Positions 7,806-16,130 of a stretch of DNA of 64,000 bases are shown one piece after another. Every line of letters starts with the position of its first letter. The first letter of the stretch is position 1. Made by a program: the position numbers and the translations under genes. The DNA is from Melioribacter sp051488685 (lineage in GTDB: Bacteria > Bacteroidota > Ignavibacteria > Ignavibacteriales > Melioribacteraceae). The notes under the pieces are model-generated. The model worked only from the letters and a program-made list of their open reading frames with translations. It had not been told where the DNA came from and did no database searches. The stretch is from contig NZ_JBPSEH010000006.1 in NCBI RefSeq assembly GCF_051488685.1, positions 186,001 through 250,000 on the forward strand, read 5' to 3'.

Positions 7806-9587
7806 ATGGCCTACGATATTCTGACAACGTCAGGTATAAATAATCTGGTCAATTCTTACATTACCAATGAAACTCAAAAAAGAGTAACTCCACTTACTAC
7901 ACGTAAAACTTCATACGAAAATATCGTTTCTGCATATTCAACAATTAGCAGTAAGCTCGACTTATTTAAATCCTTACTGAACGATTTAAAGAGCACCGCA
8001 TCCGACTCAATATTTTACTCCAAAGCCGCTTCGTCATCAAATACAGATTTTGTTACTGCAGTTTCAAATACAGGTGCTACTGAAGGGAATAACACAATCA
8101 GAATTAATCAACTTGCGAAAAACGACGCCGTATTATCGATTGACTTGAGTTCATCTGCTGCATCTGCTGTAATTACTGCACCTGGAACACACGAATTCAC
8201 AATAAAAACCGGAGACGGTGAAGGCGGTGAGTTTATCAGTAAAATTTCGGTTACTTTCGATGCTGCTGATTTTACATCCGGTTACATCACAAATGAAACT
8301 TTGATGACAAAAATTCAAAACGCGATAAATACCGATAAGGCAATTGTTCTTTCAAATTCAGTAACGGGTAGTACTGCATCAAGTGGCTCGTTCGTCGTTG
8401 ATCTGAATGGCACTGAAACAACTATAAATTATTCCGCAGGAACATACAGCGACGTGCTCGATAGTATTGTTACTCAGCTAAATGATATAGATGGTATTAC
8501 GGCCGAAAAAATTGTGAACGGCTCGGATTATCAGCTTAAAATTACAGTTAATGATTCATCCGAATATATTACTATCAAAAACGATACAGGAACACTACTA
8601 ACGGAATTGGGTGTCAGTGTTACAAAGGAAAAGGGTGCATCTGGTCTGGTAAATGCTTCCGTATTTACTCCTTCAAGCGGTAGTTCTCAGTTAAGAATTA
8701 CCGCGCAAGACTCCGGCTATGATTATCGAATAACAGACCTTTCAGACACAGGAAGTGGAACGGCATTGGCTGCCGTCGGATTGAATCTTGGAGCTACGCG
8801 TCAATCGTTTGTACAGAACAGTTCAGTTGGAGATGATACTCCTGGCTATATATATTCCACAGATTTACTTAATGCAAAACTTAACTTTAATGGCGTTAAC
8901 GTCGAAAGAAATTCGAACGTAATAACAGATTTGATCTCGGGCACTACGATTACGCTAAAATCTGTTATGCAATCAGGAGATGCCGACGTTAATATTAGTG
9001 TTACTAAAGATGTATCGAAAATTAAAGATAAAATAAACGAGTTCATTACAAAGTTTAATGACCTTTACAGTTATTTGAGAGAGCAGACTAAAACAACAGA
9101 AACATCAAGAGGTTCTCTCAGAGGTGATGCTACTGCATCGACACTCATAAGTTTGTTAAATACGGTTGCATATTCGGCTGTTGACGGTATAGCCTCAAAT
9201 AAAATTAATACATTATCAAAAATTGGCATCACCTTCAATATCGATAGTGGACTGTCATTGTCTGATTCCGACCAACTCGAAAGTGCTATTGAAGATAATC
9301 TCGATCAGGTAATTGAGCTGTTTACTTCAACCAGTGGAATTGCCACAAAATTGTATGACAGCATTAGTCCGTATCTGGGAGCTGATGGATATATCGCAAA
9401 GACTAAGTCGACATACGATTCCACAATATCATCGCTAAGCGAAAGCATCGAAGCCGCTCAAACAAGAATTGATAAGTATGCCGAATCACTCAGACTCCGT
9501 TATCAAAAATTGCAGGTTCAGCTGGCATCGATTATATCTTCTCAAAATTATTTTTCTCTATTTAGTTCGTCAACGACAGGCTATTAG
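7806..9587 (+). CDS. fliD: Flagellar filament cap protein FliD
   Basis: This encodes 593 residues from the ATG at 7806. A TTG two codons upstream overlaps the fliS stop and is less likely. The N-terminus (TSGINNLVNSYITNETQ) and the coiled C-terminal region (IAKTKSTYDSTISSLSESI, RYQKLQVQLASI) fit FliD_N and FliD_C. The middle is rich in Ser, Thr and Gly with a flagellin-hook-IN-like stretch around residues 195-245. The cap pentamer folds exported flagellin at the filament tip. Length is within the family range. It sits between fliS and the chaperone-like gene at 9596, as in many flagellar operons. Confidence 0.93.
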   Translation: MAYDILTTSGINNLVNSYITNETQKRVTPLTTRKTSYENIVSAYSTISSKLDLFKSLLNDLKSTASDSIFYSKAASSSNTDFVTAVSNTGATEGNNTIRINQLAKNDAVLSIDLSSSAASAVITAPGTHEFTIKTGDGEGGEFISKISVTFDAADFTSGYITNETLMTKIQNAINTDKAIVLSNSVTGSTASSGSFVVDLNGTETTINYSAGTYSDVLDSIVTQLNDIDGITAEKIVNGSDYQLKITVNDSSEYITIKNDTGTLLTELGVSVTKEKGASGLVNASVFTPSSGSSQLRITAQDSGYDYRITDLSDTGSGTALAAVGLNLGATRQSFVQNSSVGDDTPGYIYSTDLLNAKLNFNGVNVERNSNVITDLISGTTITLKSVMQSGDADVNISVTKDVSKIKDKINEFITKFNDLYSYLREQTKTTETSRGSLRGDATASTLISLLNTVAYSAVDGIASNKINTLSKIGITFNIDSGLSLSDSDQLESAIEDNLDQVIELFTSTSGIATKLYDSISPYLGADGYIAKTKSTYDSTISSLSESIEAAQTRIDKYAESLRLRYQKLQVQLASIISSQNYFSLFSSSTTGY

Positions 9588-9595
9588 AGGTTATT

Positions 9596-9931
9596 ATGGA
9601 TAGTGAATTGAAAAATAAATTGGCGGCAATGAATCAGTTGATGGATTTATTGACATTGCAACTCGATTCGATAAATACAAATAATTTTGACGATAAATTT
9701 CAGGAAGCTATGGAAAGTATGATGGTTATCCAGAAGCTTAAAAAAGATGTTTGCAAAAAATGGGGAAAAGAATATTTCGAAAAAAATGAACCGGATATCC
9801 TTAAAAAAGCTAAACTTATTGAAGAAAAATACGATAATATTATAGAGCAGTTCAGGAGTGAGTTGAAAAAAGTAGAAAAAGAAATTTCAGCCTTGAACAG
9901 CCAGAGAAAAATTGTCAATTATATCAGGTGA
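9596..9931 (+). CDS. Small coiled-coil protein, FliT/FlgN-like chaperone candidate
   Basis: A 111-residue, strongly charged, all-helical protein with a long coiled coil in its second half (ILKKAKLIEEKYDNIIEQF, ELKKVEKEISALNSQ). I cannot assign it to a family by motif. Position directly after fliD and before flgM, together with size and helicity, is what a FliT- or FlgN-type export chaperone would show. The start ATG is 8 nt past the fliD stop, with TAGAGG as a modest ribosome binding site. The flgM GTG follows its stop by 4 nt. Confidence 0.6.
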   Translation: MDSELKNKLAAMNQLMDLLTLQLDSINTNNFDDKFQEAMESMMVIQKLKKDVCKKWGKEYFEKNEPDILKKAKLIEEKYDNIIEQFRSELKKVEKEISALNSQRKIVNYIR

Positions 9932-9935
9932 TAAA

Positions 9936-10196
9936 GTGGATATAAAAGGAATATCAAATAATACGACTTTTACGCATGATCCCAATCAGTTGAAGAAGGT
10001 TTCTGTTAAACAGCCTGAATCGAAGGATACAGACAAAATCGAAATTTCTTCAACTGCAAGAGAACTCGCAAAAAATGAAGCTGCGTCTAAAAAATTGGAG
10101 GAAATTAAACAAAAAATTAGCTCGAAGTTTTACGATTCAGATGAAGTAATAAATAAAGTAGCTGAGGCAATCTTAAAAGAATTAAAAGAAAGTTAA
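9936..10196 (+). CDS. flgM: Anti-sigma-28 factor FlgM
   Basis: This encodes 86 residues from a GTG at 9936. That start is chosen because AGGTG lies 5 nt upstream and because it gives the family-type beginning MDIKGISNN; a TTG at 9912 would overlap the previous gene. The hallmark DKIEISSTARELAK sits in the middle. The C-terminal helices (LEEIKQKISSKFYDSDEVINK and following) correspond to the sigma-28-binding region. FlgM holds FliA inactive until the hook-basal body is complete and FlgM is exported. Its presence fits the sigma-28 promoters seen before flagellin and the chemotaxis genes. Confidence 0.88.
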   Translation: MDIKGISNNTTFTHDPNQLKKVSVKQPESKDTDKIEISSTARELAKNEAASKKLEEIKQKISSKFYDSDEVINKVAEAILKELKES

Positions 10197-10222
10197 TTTA
10201 TCATTTCATACATACTCCTTCG

Positions 10223-10250
10223 GGCGGGCATATGTCCGCCTTTTTTTATT
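10223..10250 (+). terminator. Rho-independent terminator of the flagellar cluster
   Basis: GGCGGGC, loop ATAT, then GTCCGCC: 7 bp with one G-U pair, followed by seven T residues. The T-run overlaps the last codon of the convergent kinase gene at 10246. Confidence 0.85.
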
Positions 10251-12159
10251 CTTTTAAAACACTTTCTAAAGCTTCTAATAACTCTTCTTTAGTGAATGGC
10301 TTTACAAGAATTTTATTAAACCCACAGGTATGAAATCGCTCTTGGTCAAGATTACTTGCATAACCTGTTACGGCAATGATAGGAATATTTCTATATTCTT
10401 CTATCTTGCGCAATTCTTTTGTGAGTTTTATACCGTCCATTCCCATCCCAAGATGGATGTCCATTAATATCATCGAATACTTTTTCTGAACAATCATTCT
10501 CAAAGCTTCTTTTGCGTTCAGAGCACTGTCGACTTCAGCTTTTTCACTCAAAAAAGATTTTATTACTTCTTGATTTATGATATTATCTTCAACGTAGAGT
10601 ATTGAAAAGTTATTTTTGTTGAAAGATAACTTTTCTTTTTTTGATTCTTGTTTAGTTTCAGTTTCTTGTGCGAGAGGCAAGAGGATAGTGAATGTAGAAC
10701 CTTCTCCTTCATTGCTTTCGACTGAAAGTGAGCCATCCATTAGTTCAATCATTTTTTTTGCAGTAGTTAATCCCAATCCTGCACCTTCGTATGATCTGTT
10801 TGTCCCTTCACTTACTTGACGGAATTCTTGAAAAATTAATCCGATTTTCTTTTTCGGTATCCCGATCCCTGTATCAGAAATAATAATTTTAGCGAAATTT
10901 TTTTTCGCTATCGACTCTTTACTAATTCTAACTGTTATGGATCCCTTTGGAGTGTACTTTATTGCATTGTCAATAATATTCGAAATCGACTGCTCTATAA
11001 AATCTTTATAGCCCGAAACAATTAATTCCTCAGGTGTAATTGAAAGTATAAGCTCAAGCTTTTTCTGCTGGATTATATCTTTGTAAGGTTCGATTATCAG
11101 TTCGATGTTTTGTGTAAGATTATAATCTTCCCGTTTTACTTTTATTTGACTACTTTCGAGCTCAGATAATTCAAGTATTGAGTTCAATGTCTTCATTAAT
11201 CTTTTGCCAGAGCTGCGAATGCGGAGTAACATTTCACGTAGATTTTCATCCTGAATTTCTTCCATCATTAACTCGGTCATTCCAAGAATGCCCATTAAAG
11301 GTGTGCGAATTTCGTGATTCATATTGCTCAAAATGGAAGTTTTAAGAATATTCGATTCTTCGGCCTTTTCTAAGGCTGCCTTTAGAGTTAATTCCATATT
11401 CTTTTTTTCAGTTATGTCTTCGGAGATTTTAATAAAGTGTGTAATTCTACCTTTAATACTTTTTATCGGGGAAATGGTAGCCGACTCCCAGTAGTATTCT
11501 CCAAATTTTGATTTGTTCAGGAATTCGCCGTGCCACGATTTACCGGATAAGATTGTTTCCCATAAATTTTTATATATCTCCGGATTTACTTTACCCGATT
11601 TCAAAATCGATGGCTTTTTGCCAAGAGCTTCTTCAATTTTGTATCCAGTGATATTTTCGAATTTTGGATTGACATACTGAATATAACCTTCATGGTCTGT
11701 AATAACTACAATTACTCTACTTTGTTCAATTGCGTGTGACAAAAGATTCAAACCAAGAGCAATTTTTCTTTTTTCTAAAAGATGATTCCATTCTCTTAGA
11801 GTGCGTTCTACAATATGGGTTATGTCGAGGAATGTGTCGGGCGATTTGACAATATAGTCCATTACTCCAAGCTTAATTGATTCTACGGCAATCGATTCGT
11901 TACCGTAGCTTGTCATTAATATAAGTGGAAAAAGTAAATTGCCGTCGTCGTCTTTTTGTAGTAGAAATGTACCATTGCCATCAGGTAGTTTCCAATCGGC
12001 GAGTATCAGCATTGGATTAAATTCTTCGATGGCTCTTAGTGCTTCGGCTAGTGTCTCGCATCTTTTTAATATATATTCGCCGGGTTTTTTATCGAATCCT
12101 CGTTCCAGTAATTCATAATGATTATCGTCGTCTTCAACTATCAATATTTTGGTAGCCAT
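10246..12159 (-). CDS. Hybrid sensor kinase: REC-PAS-HisKA-HATPase-REC
   Basis: A 637-residue cytoplasmic phosphorelay protein without membrane segments. A receiver domain fills residues 2-120 (ILIVEDDDNHYEL, phospho-acceptor Asp in ILADWKLPDG). Next come a PAS domain at about 140-255, HisKA with MNHEIRTPL, an HATPase domain (NIIDNAIKYTP, GAGLGLTTAKKM), and a C-terminal receiver at about 515-635 (LYVEDNIINQE, LMDIHLGMGMDG, KPF). The start ATG has GAGAGGG upstream. It begins 21 nt after the multi-PAS kinase upstream, so both are probably one operon and may form a relay. No output domain is present. Lying between flagellar and chemotaxis genes, it may feed motility control, but this is only positional. 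Confidence 0.9.
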   Translation of the reverse strand: MATKILIVEDDDNHYELLERGFDKKPGEYILKRCETLAEALRAIEEFNPMLILADWKLPDGNGTFLLQKDDDGNLLFPLILMTSYGNESIAVESIKLGVMDYIVKSPDTFLDITHIVERTLREWNHLLEKRKIALGLNLLSHAIEQSRVIVVITDHEGYIQYVNPKFENITGYKIEEALGKKPSILKSGKVNPEIYKNLWETILSGKSWHGEFLNKSKFGEYYWESATISPIKSIKGRITHFIKISEDITEKKNMELTLKAALEKAEESNILKTSILSNMNHEIRTPLMGILGMTELMMEEIQDENLREMLLRIRSSGKRLMKTLNSILELSELESSQIKVKREDYNLTQNIELIIEPYKDIIQQKKLELILSITPEELIVSGYKDFIEQSISNIIDNAIKYTPKGSITVRISKESIAKKNFAKIIISDTGIGIPKKKIGLIFQEFRQVSEGTNRSYEGAGLGLTTAKKMIELMDGSLSVESNEGEGSTFTILLPLAQETETKQESKKEKLSFNKNNFSILYVEDNIINQEVIKSFLSEKAEVDSALNAKEALRMIVQKKYSMILMDIHLGMGMDGIKLTKELRKIEEYRNIPIIAVTGYASNLDQERFHTCGFNKILVKPFTKEELLEALESVLKE

Positions 12160-12180
12160 AATTCCCTCTCACAGAGTTAT

Positions 12181-14538
12181 TCACGATAATTTTGGATTAC
12201 TACTTGAGGGCAGTTTAACAAAAAAGCTTGTTCCTTTACCGGCTCCATTGCATTCAGCCCAAATGGAACCTTTATGTGATTCAACAATTTTTTTTACGAT
12301 TGATAAGCCAATACCTGTGCCTGGTTCTTTTGGTTTTCCCTTTTCAAAAAGATCGAAAATTGTTTTTAATTTTCCTTCCGGTATTCCCACCCCGTTATCA
12401 TGAATGATGTATGTGACGTACTTGTCGTCCTGCGTATAATCGATATTGATTATTAAATTTTTCTCTCTTTTTGAATGCTTAATTGCATTTTCAATTAAGT
12501 TTTGCCACACTTCTTTTATTTTAAATCGGTCACCTTCGATCGATGGCAATGAAGGATTAATGTTGATTTTCGTATCTGGGGGTAGAATCCCTTGAAGGGA
12601 GTTCACTACTTCACCAATTACTTCATTCATCGATATTTTTGAAATAGTGTTTTGAAGGCGGGATATTCTCGATAATCTAAGCAAGCCGTCCAGCATTTGA
12701 GACATTGAATCAACAGCATTGGATATTTTTTGCAGATCGGGCAAAATTTTATCTGTCCTGCCTGATTTTAAATCCTCAAGTACTAAGCCTACAAAGCTTT
12801 TTATTGTTATTACTGGGCTTCGTAAATCGTGAGATACAGTGTATGTAAACTTTTCCAATTCCTCGTTTTTCTTCTCGAGTTCTTCGAGGTAAATTTCAAG
12901 GGTTTTACTATACTTCTTTGACTGTGTAATATCTCTAACGATGGCGCATATGCTATTACCATATTTAGTCCTGAGAGGCGTTAAAATTATTTGAAATATT
13001 GACTCGTTACCGTTAGACTGGCGCAGAGAAAATTCGAACGGTTTATGGAAATAGATATGCCCGTAACTCTTTATAATGTCGGGCAGGGGAATATCTGTTA
13101 TATTAAGAAAAGGGGGGCGTTGTTCGGTATCAGGAAGGAGGGCTGTGGCAATATCCTTGTAATTCTTATTTATTACTTCATCTTTTTTCAAGCCGGTGAA
13201 ATTCGTCATTGCGTTATTCCATTCAATTATTTCACCTTTTTCGTTAACTAAAATAATTCCGTCGTAGAGTTGTTCAATAACGGTTCTAAATTTCTCTTCG
13301 TTCTCTTGCAACTCCTGTTCGTATTCTTTCAACTGCGTGATATCTCTTCTTATGCCAATTACACCAATTATTTTCCCATTTTTACTTTTTAGTGGTACTT
13401 TAGATGTTAAAGCCCGTCCCATTTTATTTTCGGCAGTGATATAGATTTCTTCTTTATTGAGCAAGGGTATACCAGAAGAAGTAATCTCGTCGATATTGTC
13501 AGAAGCGCTATCATACGCAGTTGATAAATCGGCTTCTTTTTTACCGATGGCCTGGAGCTGGTTATTCAGATTGAGCGATTTTAAGTGCGATTTGTTATTG
13601 AGCAGAAATCTGCCTTCTTTGTCTTTAACAAATATCTGGTCAGGGATCGAATCGATCAGTGTGCGTAACAAGTTTCGTTCTTTTTCGAGTTCTTCTTCAG
13701 CTTCTTTCCATTTGGTAATGTTTTCTACTGTACCGTCGTAATAAATAATTTTTCCGTTTTTGTCGTATATTGCTTTCGCACTTTCGCGGACCCAGATGTA
13801 CGTATTATCCTTACACTTCCATTTCGATACGAATCCAATAATTTGTCCTTCTTTTTCCATTATAGCTTTAAATGTGGTTCTATCGTAGCCTGGTTCGAAA
13901 CCCTCGTCTTCTAAGTTGCGATTTGCGAGTTCTTCGAAGGAATTGTATTTAAGCATATTGAGCAACGCAGGATTAACGAATAAGATCTTACCGTCGGGTG
14001 TAGTTCTGTAGACACCAATGAACATGTTATCGTAAAAAAGTCGTAATTGCCGTTCGTCTTCTTTAATTTTTTCTTCTAATATTTTTTTCTCGGTAATATC
14101 TCTACCAACTCCAACAATAGCTACAACCTGTTTGTTTTTGTCGAGAATAGCTTTGTCTGACCATGCAAGCCATCTCCAACCACGTTTAGTTTTTGCACGT
14201 TGCTCAAGATAGCACGAATGTGGAGGAACGTATAACGCTTTCATAGCTTCTTCGGTAGATTTACGATCGTCTCGATGGACTAAAGGAATGAATTTTTTCC
14301 CTATCAATTCTTTTTCTTTTTTGCCGAACAATTCGCAATAGGAAGGACTGACAAATAAAAACTTTCCTTCTCTATCTACTTTAACAACTAGGTCCGTCTG
14401 GTTTTCTATCAGAAGTTTGTAATTTTCTTTTTCCGATAGGAGTTTTTCGTAATTTTTAGTTAAACGGTTATACTTGCGTTTAAGTGATTCAAAATTCTTG
14501 TGCAATTCATTGGCCTGTTTTCCTTTCTCTCTTTTCAT
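12181..14538 (-). CDS. Multi-PAS sensor histidine kinase
   Basis: About 785 residues from the ATG at 14538; a GTG at 14547 would add three residues. An N-terminal coiled coil (about 1-45) precedes four PAS domains at roughly 45-155, 165-285, 290-405 and 415-545, each ending in a DIT-type PAC motif. HisKA (YTVSHDLRSPVITIKSF) and HATPase (NLIENAIKHSKR, GTGIGLSIVKKIV) complete it. No transmembrane helices are seen, so it is a soluble sensor of an intracellular cue such as redox state, oxygen or a ligand. The four PAS domains do not reveal the ligand. It is first in a two-gene operon with the hybrid kinase. Confidence 0.9.
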   Translation of the reverse strand: MKREKGKQANELHKNFESLKRKYNRLTKNYEKLLSEKENYKLLIENQTDLVVKVDREGKFLFVSPSYCELFGKKEKELIGKKFIPLVHRDDRKSTEEAMKALYVPPHSCYLEQRAKTKRGWRWLAWSDKAILDKNKQVVAIVGVGRDITEKKILEEKIKEDERQLRLFYDNMFIGVYRTTPDGKILFVNPALLNMLKYNSFEELANRNLEDEGFEPGYDRTTFKAIMEKEGQIIGFVSKWKCKDNTYIWVRESAKAIYDKNGKIIYYDGTVENITKWKEAEEELEKERNLLRTLIDSIPDQIFVKDKEGRFLLNNKSHLKSLNLNNQLQAIGKKEADLSTAYDSASDNIDEITSSGIPLLNKEEIYITAENKMGRALTSKVPLKSKNGKIIGVIGIRRDITQLKEYEQELQENEEKFRTVIEQLYDGIILVNEKGEIIEWNNAMTNFTGLKKDEVINKNYKDIATALLPDTEQRPPFLNITDIPLPDIIKSYGHIYFHKPFEFSLRQSNGNESIFQIILTPLRTKYGNSICAIVRDITQSKKYSKTLEIYLEELEKKNEELEKFTYTVSHDLRSPVITIKSFVGLVLEDLKSGRTDKILPDLQKISNAVDSMSQMLDGLLRLSRISRLQNTISKISMNEVIGEVVNSLQGILPPDTKININPSLPSIEGDRFKIKEVWQNLIENAIKHSKREKNLIINIDYTQDDKYVTYIIHDNGVGIPEGKLKTIFDLFEKGKPKEPGTGIGLSIVKKIVESHKGSIWAECNGAGKGTSFFVKLPSSSNPKLS

Positions 14539-14685
14539 CTGAATCACACCCGTCTGCTTAAAAGCATATTTTAATTAATTATACCTTATTTATTTCTTAT
14601 TGAAGAACTCTGAAGCAATATTCAAATTTTTTCAAAAAAAATCCATATAAAAGAAAAATGTTTCTTTAAAAAGGGATAACAAAGC

Positions 14686-14712
14686 TTAACTATTTGGGTA
14701 CATTTTCGATAA
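14686..14712 (+). promoter_or_regulatory. Candidate sigma-28 promoter of cheW
   Basis: TTAACTAT (14686-14693), 11 nt, then TTCGATAA (14705-14712). This gives 5 of 8 and 6 of 8 matches to TAAAGTTT-N11-GCCGATAA with exact spacing. It shares C at the fifth -35 position with the flagellin promoter. It lies about 33 nt before the cheW ATG. Confidence 0.45.
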
Positions 14713-14744
14713 TAGTATGTAGGTGGATTAAAAATGGGGAAAAA

Positions 14745-15233
14745 ATGACCGCACAAACTATACAAAAAGTGGAGAATTCTGAAATACTTCAGCTTGTAAG
14801 TTTTCTAATTGGCGACGAGGAATATGGAGTGGATATTCTTCTGGTACAAGAAATTATTCGGATGATGGAAATAACAAAAGTTCCAAATTCACCCGACTTC
14901 GTCGATGGTGTAGTTAACCTGAGAGGCAGAATTATTCCAGTAATTGACCTTAGAGCAAAGCTTGGAATGCCAAGAAAAGAACATGATAAAAACACGCGAA
15001 TAATAGTAGTGGAAGTGGCTGGGAAAACTGTTGGATTCATAGTTGATGCTGTGACCGAAGTACTTAGAATTCCTGTCGGAATTACCGAACCACCGCCGGA
15101 TATTGTAGCGGGTGTAAATGCAGAATTTATAAAAGCAGTAGGTAAACTCGACGACAGATTATTGATTCTTATTGACATCGAAAAAATTCTATCTACTCAG
15201 GAAAAAATTCAACTGAATAATATGAATAAATAA
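14745..15233 (+). CDS. cheW: Chemotaxis coupling protein CheW
   Basis: 162 residues from the ATG at 14745, chosen because GGGGA precedes it; a TTG at 14694 lies inside the promoter region. The CheW SH3-like fold is clear: LVSFLIGDEEYGVDILLVQEI, then PDFVDGVVNLRGRIIPVIDLR, then GFIVDAVTEVLRIP, and a final LLILIDIEKIL. CheW links chemoreceptors to CheA at the inner face of the membrane. No cheA, cheY or cheB/R occurs in this window, so this looks like a satellite locus serving a main che cluster elsewhere. A stand-alone gene, with the hemerythrin-MCP operon following from its own promoter. Confidence 0.95.
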   Translation: MTAQTIQKVENSEILQLVSFLIGDEEYGVDILLVQEIIRMMEITKVPNSPDFVDGVVNLRGRIIPVIDLRAKLGMPRKEHDKNTRIIVVEVAGKTVGFIVDAVTEVLRIPVGITEPPPDIVAGVNAEFIKAVGKLDDRLLILIDIEKILSTQEKIQLNNMNK

Positions 15234-15243
15234 TAGTGTTATT

Positions 15244-15269
15244 TAAAAAAATCCTAAATCATCCGATAA
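15244..15269 (+). promoter_or_regulatory. Sigma-28 promoter of the hemerythrin-tonB-mcp operon
   Basis: TAAA (15244-15247) and CCGATAA (15263-15269) are separated by 15 nt. TCCGATAA is 7 of 8 to the -10 consensus GCCGATAA. The leader would be short, since AAGGAG begins at 15280. Confidence 0.6.
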
Positions 15270-15290
15270 TATAATATAGAAGGAGCAAAA

Positions 15291-15698
15291 ATGTCTCTAA
15301 TTAATTGGAACGACACTTACAGTGTCAAAGTTAGAATGCTCGACAACCAACATAAGCGACTTGTTGAAATGATCAATACGCTTCATGATGGAATGAAAAT
15401 GGGAAAATCGAATGAAGTGTTAGGAAAGATTATTTTCGATTTAATTGGCTATACAAAAACACATTTCCAATCGGAAGAAGATTTATTTGAAAAATTTAAT
15501 TATCCTAATAAAGTATTGCATAAAAAAGAGCACGACGAATTCGTAAAAACAGTCGGAAAATTCTACGAAGATTTTCAGAACCATCGCACTGGCCTGTCGC
15601 TCGATGTTATGAATTTTCTGACAAACTGGTTAACAAAGCACATTAAAGGCTCGGATCAAGCATATTCGAATTTTTTGAATGAAAAAGGGATTTATTAA
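15291..15698 (+). CDS. Bacteriohemerythrin
   Basis: A 135-residue single-domain hemerythrin of the usual length. The di-iron ligands are all visible: His in MLDNQHKRL, His and Glu in THFQSEEDLF, two His in HKKEHDEF, and His plus Asp in WLTKHIKGSD. Such proteins bind O2 reversibly and in motile bacteria often work as oxygen carriers or sensors for aerotaxis. Its ATG is preceded by AAGGAG and by a sigma-28-type promoter, and an MCP gene follows two genes down. Oxygen supply or sensing during swimming is thus the likely role (inference). Confidence 0.93.
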   Translation: MSLINWNDTYSVKVRMLDNQHKRLVEMINTLHDGMKMGKSNEVLGKIIFDLIGYTKTHFQSEEDLFEKFNYPNKVLHKKEHDEFVKTVGKFYEDFQNHRTGLSLDVMNFLTNWLTKHIKGSDQAYSNFLNEKGIY

Positions 15699-15721
15699 TA
15701 AAAATATAATGGAGTAATGAA

Positions 15722-16117
15722 ATGAAAGTAAGAAACCTGTATATGTTACTTTTGATGCTGCTGTTAATGAAAATCGATATTCCTGCGTCTTATAACTTAT
15801 TAATGCCCGGTGACGAAGATTATTTGCCAATCGCCGAAGTAATGCCGGAACCGGTTGAAGGATTGGCTAATTTAATGAAAAAAATTCAATATCCTGATAT
15901 GGCAAAAAAAACAGGACAGGAAGGAAGAGTTATTGCAATGGCATATATAAATGAAAATGGTAATGTTGACGATGTAAAAATAATTAAAGGTGTTGGAGGC
16001 GGATGCAGCGAAGAAGTTGAACGAGTACTCAAGTCGAGTAAATTCAAACCGGGTATGAAAGGTGGTCAACCCGTCAAAGTTAAACTTACTATGTCATTTG
16101 TATTTAAATTAAATTAG
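15722..16117 (+). CDS. Exported TonB C-terminal-domain protein
   Basis: 131 residues. The N-terminus (MKVRNLYMLLLMLLLMKID) is a signal peptide or uncleaved anchor. Residues about 55-130 are a TonB C-terminal domain (IQYPDMAKKTGQEGRVIAM, then NVDDVKIIKGVGGGC, then KPGMKGGQPVKVKL). The Pro-rich periplasm-spanning linker of a real TonB is missing, so it probably does not energise outer-membrane receptors. It may be a periplasmic or anchored adaptor. It sits between hemerythrin and the MCP in a sigma-28-type operon (spacings 23 and 13 nt), an unusual place for a TonB-like domain. Confidence 0.8.
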   Translation: MKVRNLYMLLLMLLLMKIDIPASYNLLMPGDEDYLPIAEVMPEPVEGLANLMKKIQYPDMAKKTGQEGRVIAMAYINENGNVDDVKIIKGVGGGCSEEVERVLKSSKFKPGMKGGQPVKVKLTMSFVFKLN

Positions 16118-16130
16118 ACGAGAAAGAGCC

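Noticed and set aside
9912..9935. TTG at 9912 as the flgM start
   Set aside because: It overlaps the preceding gene. The GTG at 9936 has AGGTG at proper spacing and gives the family-type N-terminus.
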